From positions 2,542,001 to 2,606,000 of the forward strand of contig NC_051142.1 of the NCBI RefSeq assembly GCF_014839805.1: a stretch of 64,000 bases of DNA, written 5' to 3'. The translations under genes and the position numbers were made by a program. The notes beneath the pieces were generated by a model. The model worked only from the letters and a program-made list of their open reading frames with translations. It did not search any database and had not been told where the DNA came from. How positions within the stretch are numbered: the first letter of the stretch is position 1; every line of letters begins with the position of its first letter. Positions 50,401 through 63,830 of this stretch are shown here, one piece after another. Source of the DNA: Manduca sexta (Eukaryota; Arthropoda; Insecta; Lepidoptera; Sphingidae).

Positions 50401-53400
50401 CCAAGTTTGGCCTATTGTACCGTTTGTTCAACAGAGTGTGTACGTATTACGTACGCACCTTTTGTTCTAACAGTAACGCGATACAAATTCGTTTGCTGGC
50501 CTTATGTGGATTGCGGTTATGGTTCACCACATTACTGATCCTATTGTGTCGGCATCGTTGGTTTTATGAGCGACATTGCTGTACGCGTTTAATTCAACTG
50601 TTGTTGTTAATTTGAATTTATGTGATTTAGGGTCTTTTACTAGGACTTCACGATCGTCTTACAACCTTGAATCCTTTTTCTAGCAGTACTGACATTAGAA
50701 TTTTTGTATATACTACCTATTATTTCTTCTTGGTATCATTACATTGTAAAATGGCCGTAAATTTCAAATTACCGGTATTACCCTGCCTTGTGACATCATC
50801 AACAATAATCTACACTGTAAAACCTCAACATAGTGCAGCGCAGCTTTGTTTGCTTATGAATCACTCTATAATTTCTCAGAGATTCAACAAATTGCAGTTT
50901 CGATACCAGCCACAGAACAGTATCGATTTTTAAATTATCACCCACGCTATCATGAGATAATGTTAGATAACGAATGAATGCGGACTTGGCTGGATTTGTA
51001 AATGCAATATGAAGATATTTCTCGAATTTTAGTATCGTTTACGCTTTTCATTTCAATCATTGGATTTGAACGTTTGTAATGACATTTACAGACAGCTATG
51101 AAGGATTATGAATACCAATTGCTGGTGTAATAAGATTTTGAGTTTACACGAGAACCCTTTGCTTAAATTATTTAACCGATTCAACTTACAAGAAATTCAA
51201 TTGATTGGTCTAATTAAACGATGCGTTCACTGTTTTCGAATAGTAAAGATATAGCATCTCAATTGGGATAATTTGAACTGTTGAAAAATGGTTGCCAAAA
51301 CCGAATACTTCAGACCTCTTAATTCTTCCCTAAAGCGTTATACATTACAGACATTACTCGTTATCTGAATAGCTAGCCAAACAATTATACAAAGACATCA
51401 AAAAGCGAATGGACACACATTCCGATCCCACGTCCCGCAGGCATGGCTAAGTAAAAGAGCAATTTTTCTCAATAACGCGACGCGAGTAATTTTGTTAAAT
51501 GATCAGAGGCATCCGCACCTGCCGTGTCGAACAGGAATGTGCGCATTCCTCATTGTAATCTCTAATTCCGTCCGTCTGGTTATTATTTTAATAACGAGCC
51601 TTGCATGCATAGAGTGGTGTCTATGCGGACATATTCCACATGCGTGGTTAGGAATGAAATCGTCACGTGGAATCTGTTTATCGCGTCTTACGTATACATG
51701 AGACAAATTGATGTTGGATGTTTCAAATTACGAGGGCTTTTGTGCTTATAATTTCAGTAGTTTTCTGTTATTCCAAAGTTTATTCCAAAGTCAAACATAT
51801 TAATCATGAATGATAATTAATAGTTTATGGAAGTTAATTTATTAGACCAAATAATTTATAAAATCATGTCTAGTCATTTCTTTATCAAAACCTGTTCTTT
51901 CATGATTGACAAGCTAGTACTAAAGTATTATAAAAAAAACAAACACGCTACAGCTGGTTTCGTGGATCGCGTGATTATCCTTGTGATGCGCGTGCGCAGT
52001 ATCGTGTTTTTCTCACTAATCTCGTTACTACTCAAGTGACGATAGCTGTAACACTGGAAATTCTCCGAATAACTACTGAAGAAGATTTTCAATCATTGTC
52101 AATAGAAAACAATAGTTTTCCCACGATTATCGTTAAATTTTTGATGTCATTCACAAACATTTTTTTAGTTCTGTCGTGTTTCCGTTTAATAGACATTATA
52201 GTTACCTATTAAGCATCACGAGACCTAAGGATAGGTACATTATAGGGTATACAGTACTTTGTAATTCAATAATATAAAGTAGCTTAAAGATAACATAAAA
52301 TTACCAATTATCGGTGAGTACTTCAGAAATAACAACGGTATTGCGTGAACGTTTTACTTTACCGGTACACCACAAAAATCACGTTTCGTACTTTGTAATG
52401 GCGTAAAGGAGGGCAATGCTTCGTTTCCCATGAACTTAAATGTGAAAACGTAATTGTCCAATGAAATGCAGAATTTTGTTGGCAACGATTGGAATTGGAT
52501 TTTTATTTATTTTATTGAATTGTTAGGAAAATTATGTTGGATATAGTTGCCAGGAGATGTCGCTACGTCAAGTAGTTGTAATAACAATAGGGGTTGCCAG
52601 ACACTGAGAATGATGAGATGAGAAATGACGCTATTTGATCTAAAAAGATTACTTACATAAAATACGTGCACAAGTAATAATATAGAAATTGATATTTTAA
52701 GGTGACGTATGGACTGTGGTCATGAAGTGCTTTATAAAGCAAACTTCTATTATGTTACTATTTAATCGTGGTCTACACCATCAGTTCCCTTACTAATGTA
52801 TTAATACAGTCGTATAAAAATTGAGGTCTCGTGCAAAGTACGTAATTTACTCAGCATTATATTATGCGGTAAATCTTTTGTAATGTGTTGGAACTCCTAA
52901 CTTGATACTTATATGGCAGAAATATTTGTTATATAATCTGAAACTAGTGTCAATGGTTTGTTTGAATGATTATTTAATCATGAAATAATTTTATTTCTAA
53001 AACGGATTGTATTATATGTATATCATGTTTTAGATCTATTAACCAAAAGTGCATTTTTTGGGCATTTTGTCTCTATTAAGTTCATGTTTGCTATTGAAGA
53101 TCTACTCTAAGGAATTAATAATATTATTAATTTATTAATCTATTAAAATCATGTATAAATTATCATTATTATACCAAATGGACATCGAAAAACTTAACAC
53201 TCTTGACCTAATAAATGTATCCATTAGAAATTTATCGGAACAGTCGGCCAACATGATAGTATAATTGATCCAATCCCAATATTTGATCAAACACAAGCAA
53301 GCTTCGGATGCAAGTATTAACATTTTTCACGTGTTCCCTCCATTGTTTATCGATACTTTCATCACTGTGACCCCGCAAGCTCACAAGCTCATTACAGTTG

Positions 53401-54742
53401 TACTTAGGGTTGCCCTCTTCTTGGGTTATGAGAAGAATATGCATCATATTTCATACAATCGTATGTGTATTTATTATTGAATTTATCTAAAATGTAAACA
53501 AATGTTTTGATAATATTTCGCAAGCAGCTGTAATATTATAATCAAAACATTTTTAATTAATTTACTTTACGGAATAACCCGTAGAGGAGTTGTTTTTTAT
53601 GTCGAAAATACGCCTTAGCCTTTTTAAACGCGCATTATACACTAGTTTGATCGAATGAATAAAACATGAAAATAACACATATTTTTTATATATGCGAAAT
53701 CCTATAAAAATAAAATAAATATCCTTCTAAATATTTAAGTCATGATAGTAACATAATTTCCTTAGTAGAGTGGCAGCCCTATTGTATTGTACATCGCACA
53801 TGTCATGCGTTTATCGCACGAGCATACTACTCTAACATCGTACGAGATTTGCTGTTTATTGAACACTTTCTCCATAAACTTTGAACGATAATCTTTTGTT
53901 TACATCTCTATGTGCTATTGTTTTACTCTTCAGTTGACAATGTAATTACTGATTAACTTTACAATCGTGTTGATAATATGTCTGTGACCGTTATCACGTG
54001 GTAATAGGAATGACATTGAAATATTCGGGACATTTTCAATGTTTAACACTTACTTTGAGTCTCCAATACTCGGGGATTAAGTTTGTATGTGTTTGTTTAG
54101 ATTCCATTCAAATATATATTTGTAGTTTTGCGACTAGTTTAAAGCTGACAGCTATAAAACCGGTGTCAAAATTTGCTCAAAAATGAAGGATTCAGAATCT
54201 AAAAGTTGACTTTTTCATTGCTTTAGTAGGCAACCTAGCAAGCAGTCCGCCTGATTTCTGATTTTTTTGTCTCTTTTTGTTTTGTATCTGTTATTATTAT
54301 GACATTGACAATTTCACTACTAAATAAACCGTGGCAGCCATAATATAAACAGATAAAGGATTCATCATTTTAAACACCAAACAAAACAGCTTCCCCTATC
54401 GGATATCATTACATGAACATTACCCGATGCAGAGAAAATCTAGATCCCCACATTACAAATACTGCACGGTGTCTCTGCATTACCTAAACGTATGTTTAGA
54501 AACGGAGTGTTAGTACCTGTGCTTTCCGGTACATAATATGTGGCCATGTTTTGTCCTACCTATAAATGACATGTATTACTGTGGTCGTATTCCTTCCTAG
54601 ATATGTGTGATTGTACAGGTCAATGAACTGCGTAGTTATAAATACATTGTGTCCTATGAATATACAGTCTATCGTTGAGGATAGTGCAGTACCGCGTAAA
54701 TTACAAAGAAAGTTGAGAACTGTCAAACAAAAGTTTTTTTTT

Positions 54743-55029
54743 TGGTAATAGGTTAGTTGGATGTGGTATGGGCTGCCAAGATCAATGTCCGCAGTTTCAA
54801 ATCCCCAGGACTCACACCTCTGACTAAAATTATGTGTGTGTTCTTTATGAATTATCGCTAGCTTTAATCGTGACGGAAAACTTCGTGAGAAACCCTGCGT
54901 GCCTGAAAAGTTCTCTATAGGAATTTTGAGAGTGTATGAAGTCTACCAATCCGCCCTCAGTAGTATAGGAAGCCCGTATCCAACAGTGGAACAATATACA
55001 ATACAAGGCTGATATTATTATTATTGTTA
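54743..55029 (+). mobile_element. SINE, Metulj-like, internally deleted copy
   Basis: It shares the head (TAGGTTAGTTGGATGTGG, GTCCGCAGTTTCAAATCCCC), the ATTATGTGTGTGTTCTTT block, GTCTACCAATCCGCCCTCAG and the ATTATTATTATT tail with 31505-31837. The GGCCAGCGTGGTGGACTAAG block is missing, so CCGC runs directly into CCTCAGTAGTA, indicating an internal deletion. Confidence 0.8.
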
Positions 55030-56218
55030 ACCAATAGTTAAGTGAAGTATGTATTAATCTCAGTTGTGACGATTTCGTCATTTAAGCTGTATTTACCTGT
55101 GCTAGTTATAGACGATTAGAAAACGATAAATATAAAAGTCAGGATGGATATATTAGTCCGATTAAACTCTTTCTTTTTCTTATTAATAGAACAGTTTTTA
55201 TAAATATGTAGTTAAATAAAATAAAGCTATGTTGCATTCAGAATAACTTTCCAGTAGTTAACGTATGTCTTACCTAGTTAACTTAAATGTAACGTAAATA
55301 AATCAACAAAAATCATTATACACAGTTATTATGAAAATTAAAACTGATGTGAGAGCGTATCATACACAAATACATATTTCAGTCCATAGAAAATAATACC
55401 GCAAATTTAGAGTGATAATAATTCAGCTCACCTTGAATAAATCAGAGTTCATATTGTTTTGGTAATCAAACCACAAGACGGTTCATAAAAGTTTAATTTA
55501 AAGACGACGAGAAATCGAATGGTAAACCTCACGGCCATAACATTATTCTCAAACCATTGAAGATAATAATTTATCTACATAAACCTTTCAATATTAACTT
55601 ATTATATTTCCACCTAGATGATCTTCCTAGCCGATTTCGTCCACGGCGACTAGAAACTGGACAGGCATATTTAGCTAAAACTAAGATTGCCTTCTAGTCA
55701 TGCTTCTGCCCTTTAATACTCTCTTATCTGACTTAAAGACTATATAAGTCGCTACCTAGATACCTTTTAACTTACATACGTGCGTAAACACACGTCATCC
55801 AGCCTTATGAAAACGTCAAGCCAACTTCATTTACATGGCACAGAATGCACAATCTTTCGCTGCGTTTATCTTTATCACTGTTCAAATCATTTTTATTTCA
55901 CAACGTTGCATACATTACCGGTGTTACAATGTATGAAGAAACTTAGCCCAGATCTATCTTGTTTCGATGCAATTTCACGCGAATTTGCATACGCGTTTGC
56001 TGCGAACCAATAAAAGTTAAAGTCTCTGATGGCCTGAAGCAATTTTCGCACTTGAGTCTAGAAAGTTCCATCGATGGAATGTGGGCGTCTTGCGTACTGG
56101 GATACTGTCTCGTTGAATTTAACTCGGCGGCCTTTTATAATTGGGCTAGGTTTGTGATTAAAAGTAAAAATAATTGTGTTTCTATTATTTGGTGGGTCGT
56201 TGCTAGTGTAGTTGTAAA

Positions 56219-56330
56219 TTCTTATGTTTATGCGAATGTTTGACTAAAACAAAACTATTCTACATTGATTTCATCGCGGTTTTTTATATTATAATTTCCT
56301 TCGACGTTTTGTAAACTTTACAGCCTTCAT
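56219..56330 (+). repeat. Dispersed repeat, copy 2
   Basis: Matches 30989-31106 from TTCTTATGTTTATGCGAATG through ATCGCGGTTTTTTATATTAT to CAGCCTTCAT. Divergence is moderate, with a few bases' length difference. After CAGCCTTCAT the copies differ, which may mark one element edge or a truncation. Confidence 0.6.
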
Positions 56331-58869
56331 CTCTTCCTCCTCAGTTAAAAATAAAATTAAAATAGTTTTATTTCAATAGTATAGTTGTATTAGAAAAACA
56401 ATAACTAAAACTGACATTACATGTTTATGAAATTTTGTAAACGTAAAAACTGTGAATCCGTACAATGATTTTCTAACAATCTCGCAATACCAGATGCGAA
56501 ATTACCTAAGAACGCATAACAAGGAACAGCACTATCTGGCTAGGATAAATCACCGGCGTTTAGTAATCAGTCACGGCTGTTGCGCGGTCTTTAATCCGTA
56601 CTGGTTAGGTAAGTTAAGTAATTTGGATGTTTGAGCGCAAACAAAGTCCCGTTGGGTCACGTCTCACGTAACATTCGTGTGTGATTAAGCCTATTGCCTA
56701 CTGTACCAGATCAATATTTGCACAAACATATAAAAATACATTGACGGAATGGTAATGCTAAACAAAAATCGTATTTATCGACAATATTTTTAATTTAATT
56801 TCTGCTTAAATTTTTTGACAAATTTATTAGTAAACATAGCCTTGCTTAAATGTCAGTAGCAAATTCTGCGACTGTCGCATTATATCTTCTATCCGCAATG
56901 GAACTGATTAGTCTATAACCACAACCGCTGCCGGAACCAACAAGCCCTGAAACCTAGATATGCGGCACAGAGTAAACAAGGCCGATGTCTCCGTGCGTGG
57001 CCATCGGAAACCATATTCATAAAACAGATTGTTCGTCGAGTGCCGACATTGAAGTTGTGATGAAATGTCCATCTTATTTTCCGCTCGAGAAACTCACTGC
57101 GGTTTGACGCGAGGTCCCATTGTGAGCGACGCGCTACGTGACAGGCACGGACATGTCAACTGACAGGTGTTTTTGTAAACACTGGAGTCGTGCTTTCGAT
57201 TTTGGTTGCGCTTTTGATGTTTTTTGGTTTATGCGGAAATACATGAATAGAAGTACTTACTTATTTGTACTATTTGCTAACATAGTATATTTACAATGTG
57301 AAATAAAAACTAAAATGTTTTTCTTTTGCTGAGTCGGTTTAGTTAGGTTCGAGCTAGGGATGGCTGTGTCTTTCTAAAGCTTACAAACTTTTCGAACATG
57401 AGAGCGTGTGCATAAGACATAGAGCGTGTACTATGAATCAACTTCACAATAATCGATTAACACGAAATTATACAAAGATAAATGATCACATGGCTTTGAC
57501 CTACATACACCGGCCATTTACACCTCGCGTTACGTAACAAAATTCCACAATAATAGGGACATAATCCAATAAAAATAAATCCACGCCGCCACTGAAACCC
57601 CTCAGTGACAGCACTACATGCAGTATTTTTTCTAAGTGAAGCTAAAGCATGCGGTCTGGTAACATTTTTTCGTAGAATTGATTTCTAATGCACAAAACTG
57701 GTTCTCTCATGTGTTTTTATGCACACGTTGTCGGGTGTTAAATTATAAAATTTACATACGGACATACGTATCGTCACTTAACTCTGGAGATGTCGAGGGT
57801 AATTGAGTTTTTACTGCCGTCGGATAGAAAATAAGAGCTCGCAATATGACCGCTTTATTAGTCGGAGACACGATGTAGAGCGGATAGAGTGTGGAATGTC
57901 GCTTGATGTTTTGTTTTATATCTTAATGGGGTTCAAGTATTTAATGACTTTATAAGTTCTAGCGTAGAATATTGCACTGCTGTATGAACCAATGAATGGT
58001 AAATTCCTTGTAACAGAATATTTTCTGCTATAATACAATATTTTGTTTAGCAAACAATTTCAACCAATTATGGTTGCAAGCAACAAAACTATGATGAAAT
58101 AGAAATAAAGAGGCATGATAAAATGGAACAGGTTTTAGATTAAGATTTAACCTTTACATAAAAACCCTATAATTATGATGTCTTCAGATTAGTATCTTCC
58201 CGTTGTGGAATTATTTTAATTACCTTCAAAGGTCACTAATCGAGACCCAGGAAGAAGCATTAAAAGGTCAAATCTCTGCAACAAACTCGATTAATGTTAA
58301 TTAGTGTAAATCGTTTAATCTATTGATTATAGAACGTGGAGTAATGGAATAAAGTTCACTCACTTTCCCTTGTGAAATAGAATGTACTTACTTGGTTTTA
58401 TCAAAAATAATGTATATCGATTGGATGCCACTTCTTCCTTGACATTCACGTTGCACTGATGACTAATATGAAGCGTAGGTGAAACTAAGATTGAGAAGTT
58501 TTATAACCGACTTAAAAAAAAGGAGGAGGATCTCAATTCGACTGTATTTTTTTTTTATGTTTGCTACCTCAGAACTTTTGACTGGGTGAACCGATTTTGA
58601 TGATTCTTTTATTTGAAAGCTGGTGCTTCTCGTGTGGTCTCATATAAATTTCATTATTATCGGACCTTAAAATTATGTCGTCAACGTATACTGACTTTTG
58701 GGAAATACAATACAAATATCTAACAAGAAATACCGATGCTTTGATAAATGCCAGCACGATCATAAAAATACCTTATTATTAAAAATACTAATAAAACAGT
58801 AATAAGTTTTAATTAATAAAAGAAATTCTAACACGCGAAACAGCAGTTAATATGTATAATCTGTGTCAA

Positions 58870-59710
58870 TAGGTTTATTTGCTATCGGTTAATTTTATAC
58901 TGTGGTGTAATGTTTTATTCGTGACGTAAACCGACGATGGAAAATATCTTGAAAATGTTACTTCCTTGTGTTTGTGTGTGTTCATAACGCTTTGGTTATA
59001 GCTTAGTGGCCGAAGAAGTTTATCTGAATTTGTGATATAAATTATTATAAATTGTGGGTAGTATAAATATCTATATTTTACTGGTGGTAGGATATATTTT
59101 ATATTCGCCTGGAGAGCGACCACCGTACACAAGGTTTTAATACCCGGCATAGTGACACACATAAGTGTGTCGCGTTCCGGGATCAGCCTGTGTATATCCG
59201 GTTCCAACAGGTCGGCATAATAGGGGACCGGCCTGTGTTCGATTTTGTACATTATTCTATATGAAATGGTTGATAATACGAAAAAGAAACCCTCCTGCGA
59301 AAACTGCATTAAAATTTGTTAAAAAATGAGCCAGTAATTCATATTTCAAATATTACTATGTGCCGAAGTGGGGATATCGCTTCATCTCTTTCTTTCGCAC
59401 GCGTCGTAATGCCCGATGACGTCACACGTGGGTATTGCGCCTCTTTTCTGTTTCTTGTTACTTACCCCTTCTACCGAAATTAAAAGACTTATAACTTGTT
59501 GGTTTTTCACCGGATTTAAATAATTCTTTCTGTGTTATAATTTATATAACGTAAATATTTGATAATAATAAATAACAAAAATGACTCCGGTCCCCTATTG
59601 TATTGACTGTCGAGGGATAATAATTTCTTGTTAGTCGACATTCTATTGGACCCCACTCTACTTACCATTAGGTGCAGTCTCACTCTGCCATGCCCGCATA
59701 ACAAAAATCC
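58870..59710. repeat. Probable composite of transposon-derived sequence
   Basis: The block includes a leftward frame (58875-59309) containing PVPYYADLLEPDIHRLIPER, a GC-richer segment with TGACGTCACACGTGGGTATT (59419-59438), and CCCCACTCTACTTACCATTA near 59650, all of which resemble repeats I recall from lepidopteran genomes. No second copy exists in this window to prove it. The leftward frame lacks a recognisable domain, so it is not called as a gene. Confidence 0.35.
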
Positions 59711-60261
59711 ATATTATGATATAGATGTCATCTTCCAAAATGGCGCCTTTCTCTATAATGTCAACTATACAGTAACTATACTGTAGTCGACTATACGGTA
59801 TACAAGTTCTAATAAATCCGGTAGAGAGAGGATCATATGCATTTGCATATTTTGGCCACTTTCACCGGTGTTTGCATATAATGCCTAACATCATCGGATG
59901 TTGCATGTTTTTGTTATGTTGGGCGATGTTATATTACTACTTTTCATTAGACTCCGAAATTTGAATACGGGACATTTTGTATACCTTACTAGAGAAGCTT
60001 TTTTAAAAAAAAACTTTTCTTTTTTTATGTTGCCTTTAAAACAACTAAATAAGGATAGAGCTTTTAAAAATGTTCAATCCTAATATACAATATGAATTAA
60101 GAGATCTGAACTTCGATCTGAGTTCTGACCCATAAAATGGCCATAAGGCACTCAATGCTTCCTGACTGTCCGTTGAGGTTATAGAATATCATGCAAAAAT
60201 AATAACTTTCCAAAGTCGCAAAATACAGAAATGTTCCGCAATCATAAATCATAATAAAGTC

Positions 60262-60350
60262 GTTTAACATAGCGGGGTCGCGGGTTCAAATCCCGGCATG
60301 GACTTATTGCAAAAGTTACCGTAAATGAAAATATCGTGAGCAAGGGTCAT
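60262..60350 (+). mobile_element. SINE-like remnant with B box
   Basis: GGGTCGCGGGTTCAAATCCC (from 60274) is a clear B-box context, followed by GTAAATGAAAATATCGTGAG, which echoes the SINE core block GAAGGAAAACATCGTGAG. No A box or closed cloverleaf was found, so it is not a tRNA gene. Confidence 0.5.
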
Positions 60351-63300
60351 TGTAATCTATTTTATGATAACTCTGTAAATCTTGTCAGACACCGTAAGAG
60401 TAACACTTTAGAAATATAATGATCGGTGCATGTACGCTACGATATGACAAAGCGAAAACTTCTTTAGACTTACGGTAGGAAACACATTTTCATTAGTTTA
60501 AGTAATTGATGCTCAAGACTAATGACTCATATCTCCTAACCGCCATATTGAAAAAAATATGCCAATCGCTTTTTTCGATCTATTTCAAAAATGGACCAAT
60601 CCGAACAGGGTTTTATGACGTGCTCATAAAGGAGTTATTTGGATTGGTTCATTTTCGGAATGGGATTGAAGATTGAGATTGGGATCGTTTATTAAAAATA
60701 GCTCTTAAATATCAGTCATAAGATTCAGAGACTAGTAGGTAACTAACTTAGCAATTAAGAATGCCATCAAACAGCAATAATTTCACACCAGCAACGCCTT
60801 TCTACTTATTAATAACACGGTCTGGTTTTATCGAAAGCTTTCTTAAAAGCAAGAGTGCGGTATCTGTTATCTATTGATAACAAACAGGTATGCACCACAT
60901 TTTTGTATAATTTTATCCCTCCGTTGATAGAATGAGAGTAAAAACTTGTATCGATATCATTGGTGGCCTCCAAGCCTTAAACAAGGTAGTGGAAAGGCTG
61001 TTTGTATGATACGTTTAGATCATGTTTATTGTAAAAGTTATTTCTTGGTTGGATGGTGTATGAGCGAAGGTATTGAGTTCTTTCCAATGCTTGTACTTTT
61101 TATAAGAGGTAAGATAGGTTAATGCATGAATTTCATGAAATGAAACTCATGGTCGTTACAAAGTAAGGAAACGTTAAAGTGTTTCTACGAAGTATTGGGT
61201 CGTGAAATTTATAAATTTTCCTGTTTTGTTGTCTGCACTAAGATTTTTAAATATGGTGCTGTATTTACATATCAATAGAGTTTAATATCAATTTAAACTT
61301 TCTAAGCTATGCAAGATATATTTTCAAATCAAAACCGCCATATTAAATAGCAATAAACACTCTCTCAAACCTATCAATGGCTTATTGAATTCAGTGAAAA
61401 TCTTCGCACCAAAGTTAAACCGAGAAACCGAGAGAAACTCATGTTAAGATTAATGGAGTTCTGTCTGTCTGTTTATGAGTGCACTTGTTGCTTTTGTTTG
61501 AAAGCGTCTTGTATCTACAATGTCCTCACTATTTATCTTTAGCTGAATGGCATGAAACGAGAGTACTTTCACAGATAAGTGAAGGAGGCTAACCACGACC
61601 ATTTAGAAATTCAATCTGCGACATTTAGTTAACTAGAGCTCGCTATAGGTCTAAAATAATTAATGAGTTTATCGGTGTCAGTGTATAGCGGACGAGAAGT
61701 GAATGCTGTAAGAGAATTCCAGGATATAGACGTTGATTAAAAGCACTGATACTTACTGCTTACGTAAGTAAAATTGTTTGTATAATGAGTATTTTAGTTC
61801 TTTAGCCATGACCACGTGTTGTTCCTATCGCCTGGATCCTGCACTCGGACGAAACGAAGATCTGAACATAATTTGCGGTCACACCTAAATTCTTTTATTC
61901 ATACCAAGCATTCTCGTTGGTCTCGAAGACGTTGAGGCGAAAAAAAACATGAAACTATACTAAAGCACGATAAATTTAAATCTATCATCATAAAAAACAT
62001 AAAAATCCTTATAAAAAAGATAGTATCTGGGACAATTTCCTGCGACTTGCGTATTGCGTTGTGCACACGCGTCGATTTGCAATCACGCACTGTAACGCAC
62101 GCGTCCGGTGTTAGCGGATGCGCGGGATTTAGATATCAACATACATTTAGGTTCATAGGGATTTGGGTTCATATAAGAGATTGATTAAGAAAGAAGGAAG
62201 AAAATTAGGCTGTAGATTATTGTGTACGGCATAAATGAGTAAACTTCATACTAAGTGCTAAGAAATTTTCGATTTTTCTAATGAAAAATAGAATAGACTT
62301 AAAATGGCTGCCCGTGATTCGTATCAATAATAACATTACTTCGTACAATTAGCGTCAAGTCAGTACCGATTCACATTCTGATATCTTTAACGTTCTCTTT
62401 ATATTGGAAACGAAGGAGTCCGCGTGATTCAGTTCTTATACAGAGCATAGAAACAAGAACCAACAACGCAAAATCAAATGGAGTTGACGAAGCAACTGAT
62501 TGCAAATCCAATAATCCCAAACCATTGTCGCTACAATGCATTATCAGTGAAAACACTTACAACGGCATTATTAAACGTTTTCATTATAATCCAACGCGAG
62601 ATAACCTAAATCACTGTTACCATTACCGCAGTGGAAAGTCCTGTGTATAACTCTTTGTTTCCAGGCAACAATCATTTCGAAATTCGAACAATGTTTAACG
62701 CTAACCCTCCCGGTCGTGAGTCACGCGGCATTTTCCGTGTTAACCCTCCACGGTGACAAGACGTTCCGTTAACGCCTGCATACTACACGCACGGTTGGTC
62801 GCGCGGGCCCGCGTGTGCTATTATGTAGTTGTTTTTGCTGTATGCCACGCGTCCGTTGCTCAAGTTATGCTTTCGTTGATTTTTTATTAGCTACCTAGGG
62901 TTGATGTTGGTAAAGTTTATTTTTTCCTGTGACAAGGTTAATGAATTGAGTATGTGTTCAATTTATGTATAGCAACAAAGTTGCGAGAAATCTTCTACGA
63001 TAACATGTTTGATATTCAAATAAAATTATACGATTAAGGTCAGAAAGCAACGTCAAAATGAAAAGAAGATATTGTTCTTTCTATATGGAGAAATACATCC
63101 AAATGAATCAAGAATTCTCATTGACCGAGTCTCGAGTCTCAAGATTTATTCATATGTCGAAACACCTGGAAATGACATAATTTTTATTATAAATTATAAA
63201 CTCACCACCCAAAACTACAAGTATATTAACACCTGGATAATATGGTAATGCACTACACCCATAATTGCCGTGTTATACCATGCCTATCTAAGATCTTTGA

Positions 63301-63730
63301 ACACCTGGTCACGTTTGTACGTCTTCCCAGCTGTTACTAAGAGGGTAGCGCTCTTTATTATTTCTCAGTTTTGTACTTAATTTTTTGGTAAATTCTTAAT
63401 TAGAATATTAAGTGTGGATATAATTATGAACACCAGATGGTTTTGCAGAGAAAGGGTTAACAATATATTACATTAAATTTAGCCATATTGGTTTGTATGT
63501 AGATGTAGCAATCGTTACAAAATATTTTTGCCTAATTTCATAGTTACTTTAAAAAATCTTTTATAACCTTATAATAATTGTATTTCATACTAGTGTTTTT
63601 CTTATTAACAGATTGATTTAAGTGGCTATAAACTTTCAAAGGAATGAAGGCTTATCTTTTTACTCTTAAAACGTTTCAATCTTAACAGCACAGGCAATCT
63701 TCTATACCTACAATATTTTTCTGCGATAAC

Positions 63731-63736
63731 TTTATT
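63731..63736 (-). terminator. Poly(A) signal for the gene entering at the right edge
   Basis: AATAAA on the minus strand lies 95 bases beyond the stop codon at 63831-63833. It gives a short 3' UTR and supports the coding call. Confidence 0.5.
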
Positions 63737-63830
63737 CCACATTAAAAATAGCAAAAATAAAGAAAAGGAACCATATTTTTTCTCCTTACTGCGTGACATC
63801 CACCTAGGGTTGGCACTACGTTTTTTTGCA

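Larger units (their letters stand above)
47426..63730. other. Second gene-poor stretch, 16.3 kb
   Basis: No well-supported coding exon was found. It contains a SINE (54743-55029), a dispersed repeat (56219-56330), a repeat-like block (58870-59710) and a SINE remnant (60262-60350). CpG-richer patches occur near 48.6-48.8, 49.6-50.0, 56.9-57.2 and 62.7-62.85 kb without clear exons. A 55-residue frame at 48555-48722 (MKIRQRWFGYVWRKWRV...) is too short and isolated to call. The remainder is AT-rich with nothing I can name. It may be intronic to the gene starting at 47306. Confidence 0.5.

Noticed and set aside
60262..60310. Possible tRNA gene on the plus strand
   Set aside because: The B box is good, but there is no cloverleaf and SINE-like core sequence follows directly.
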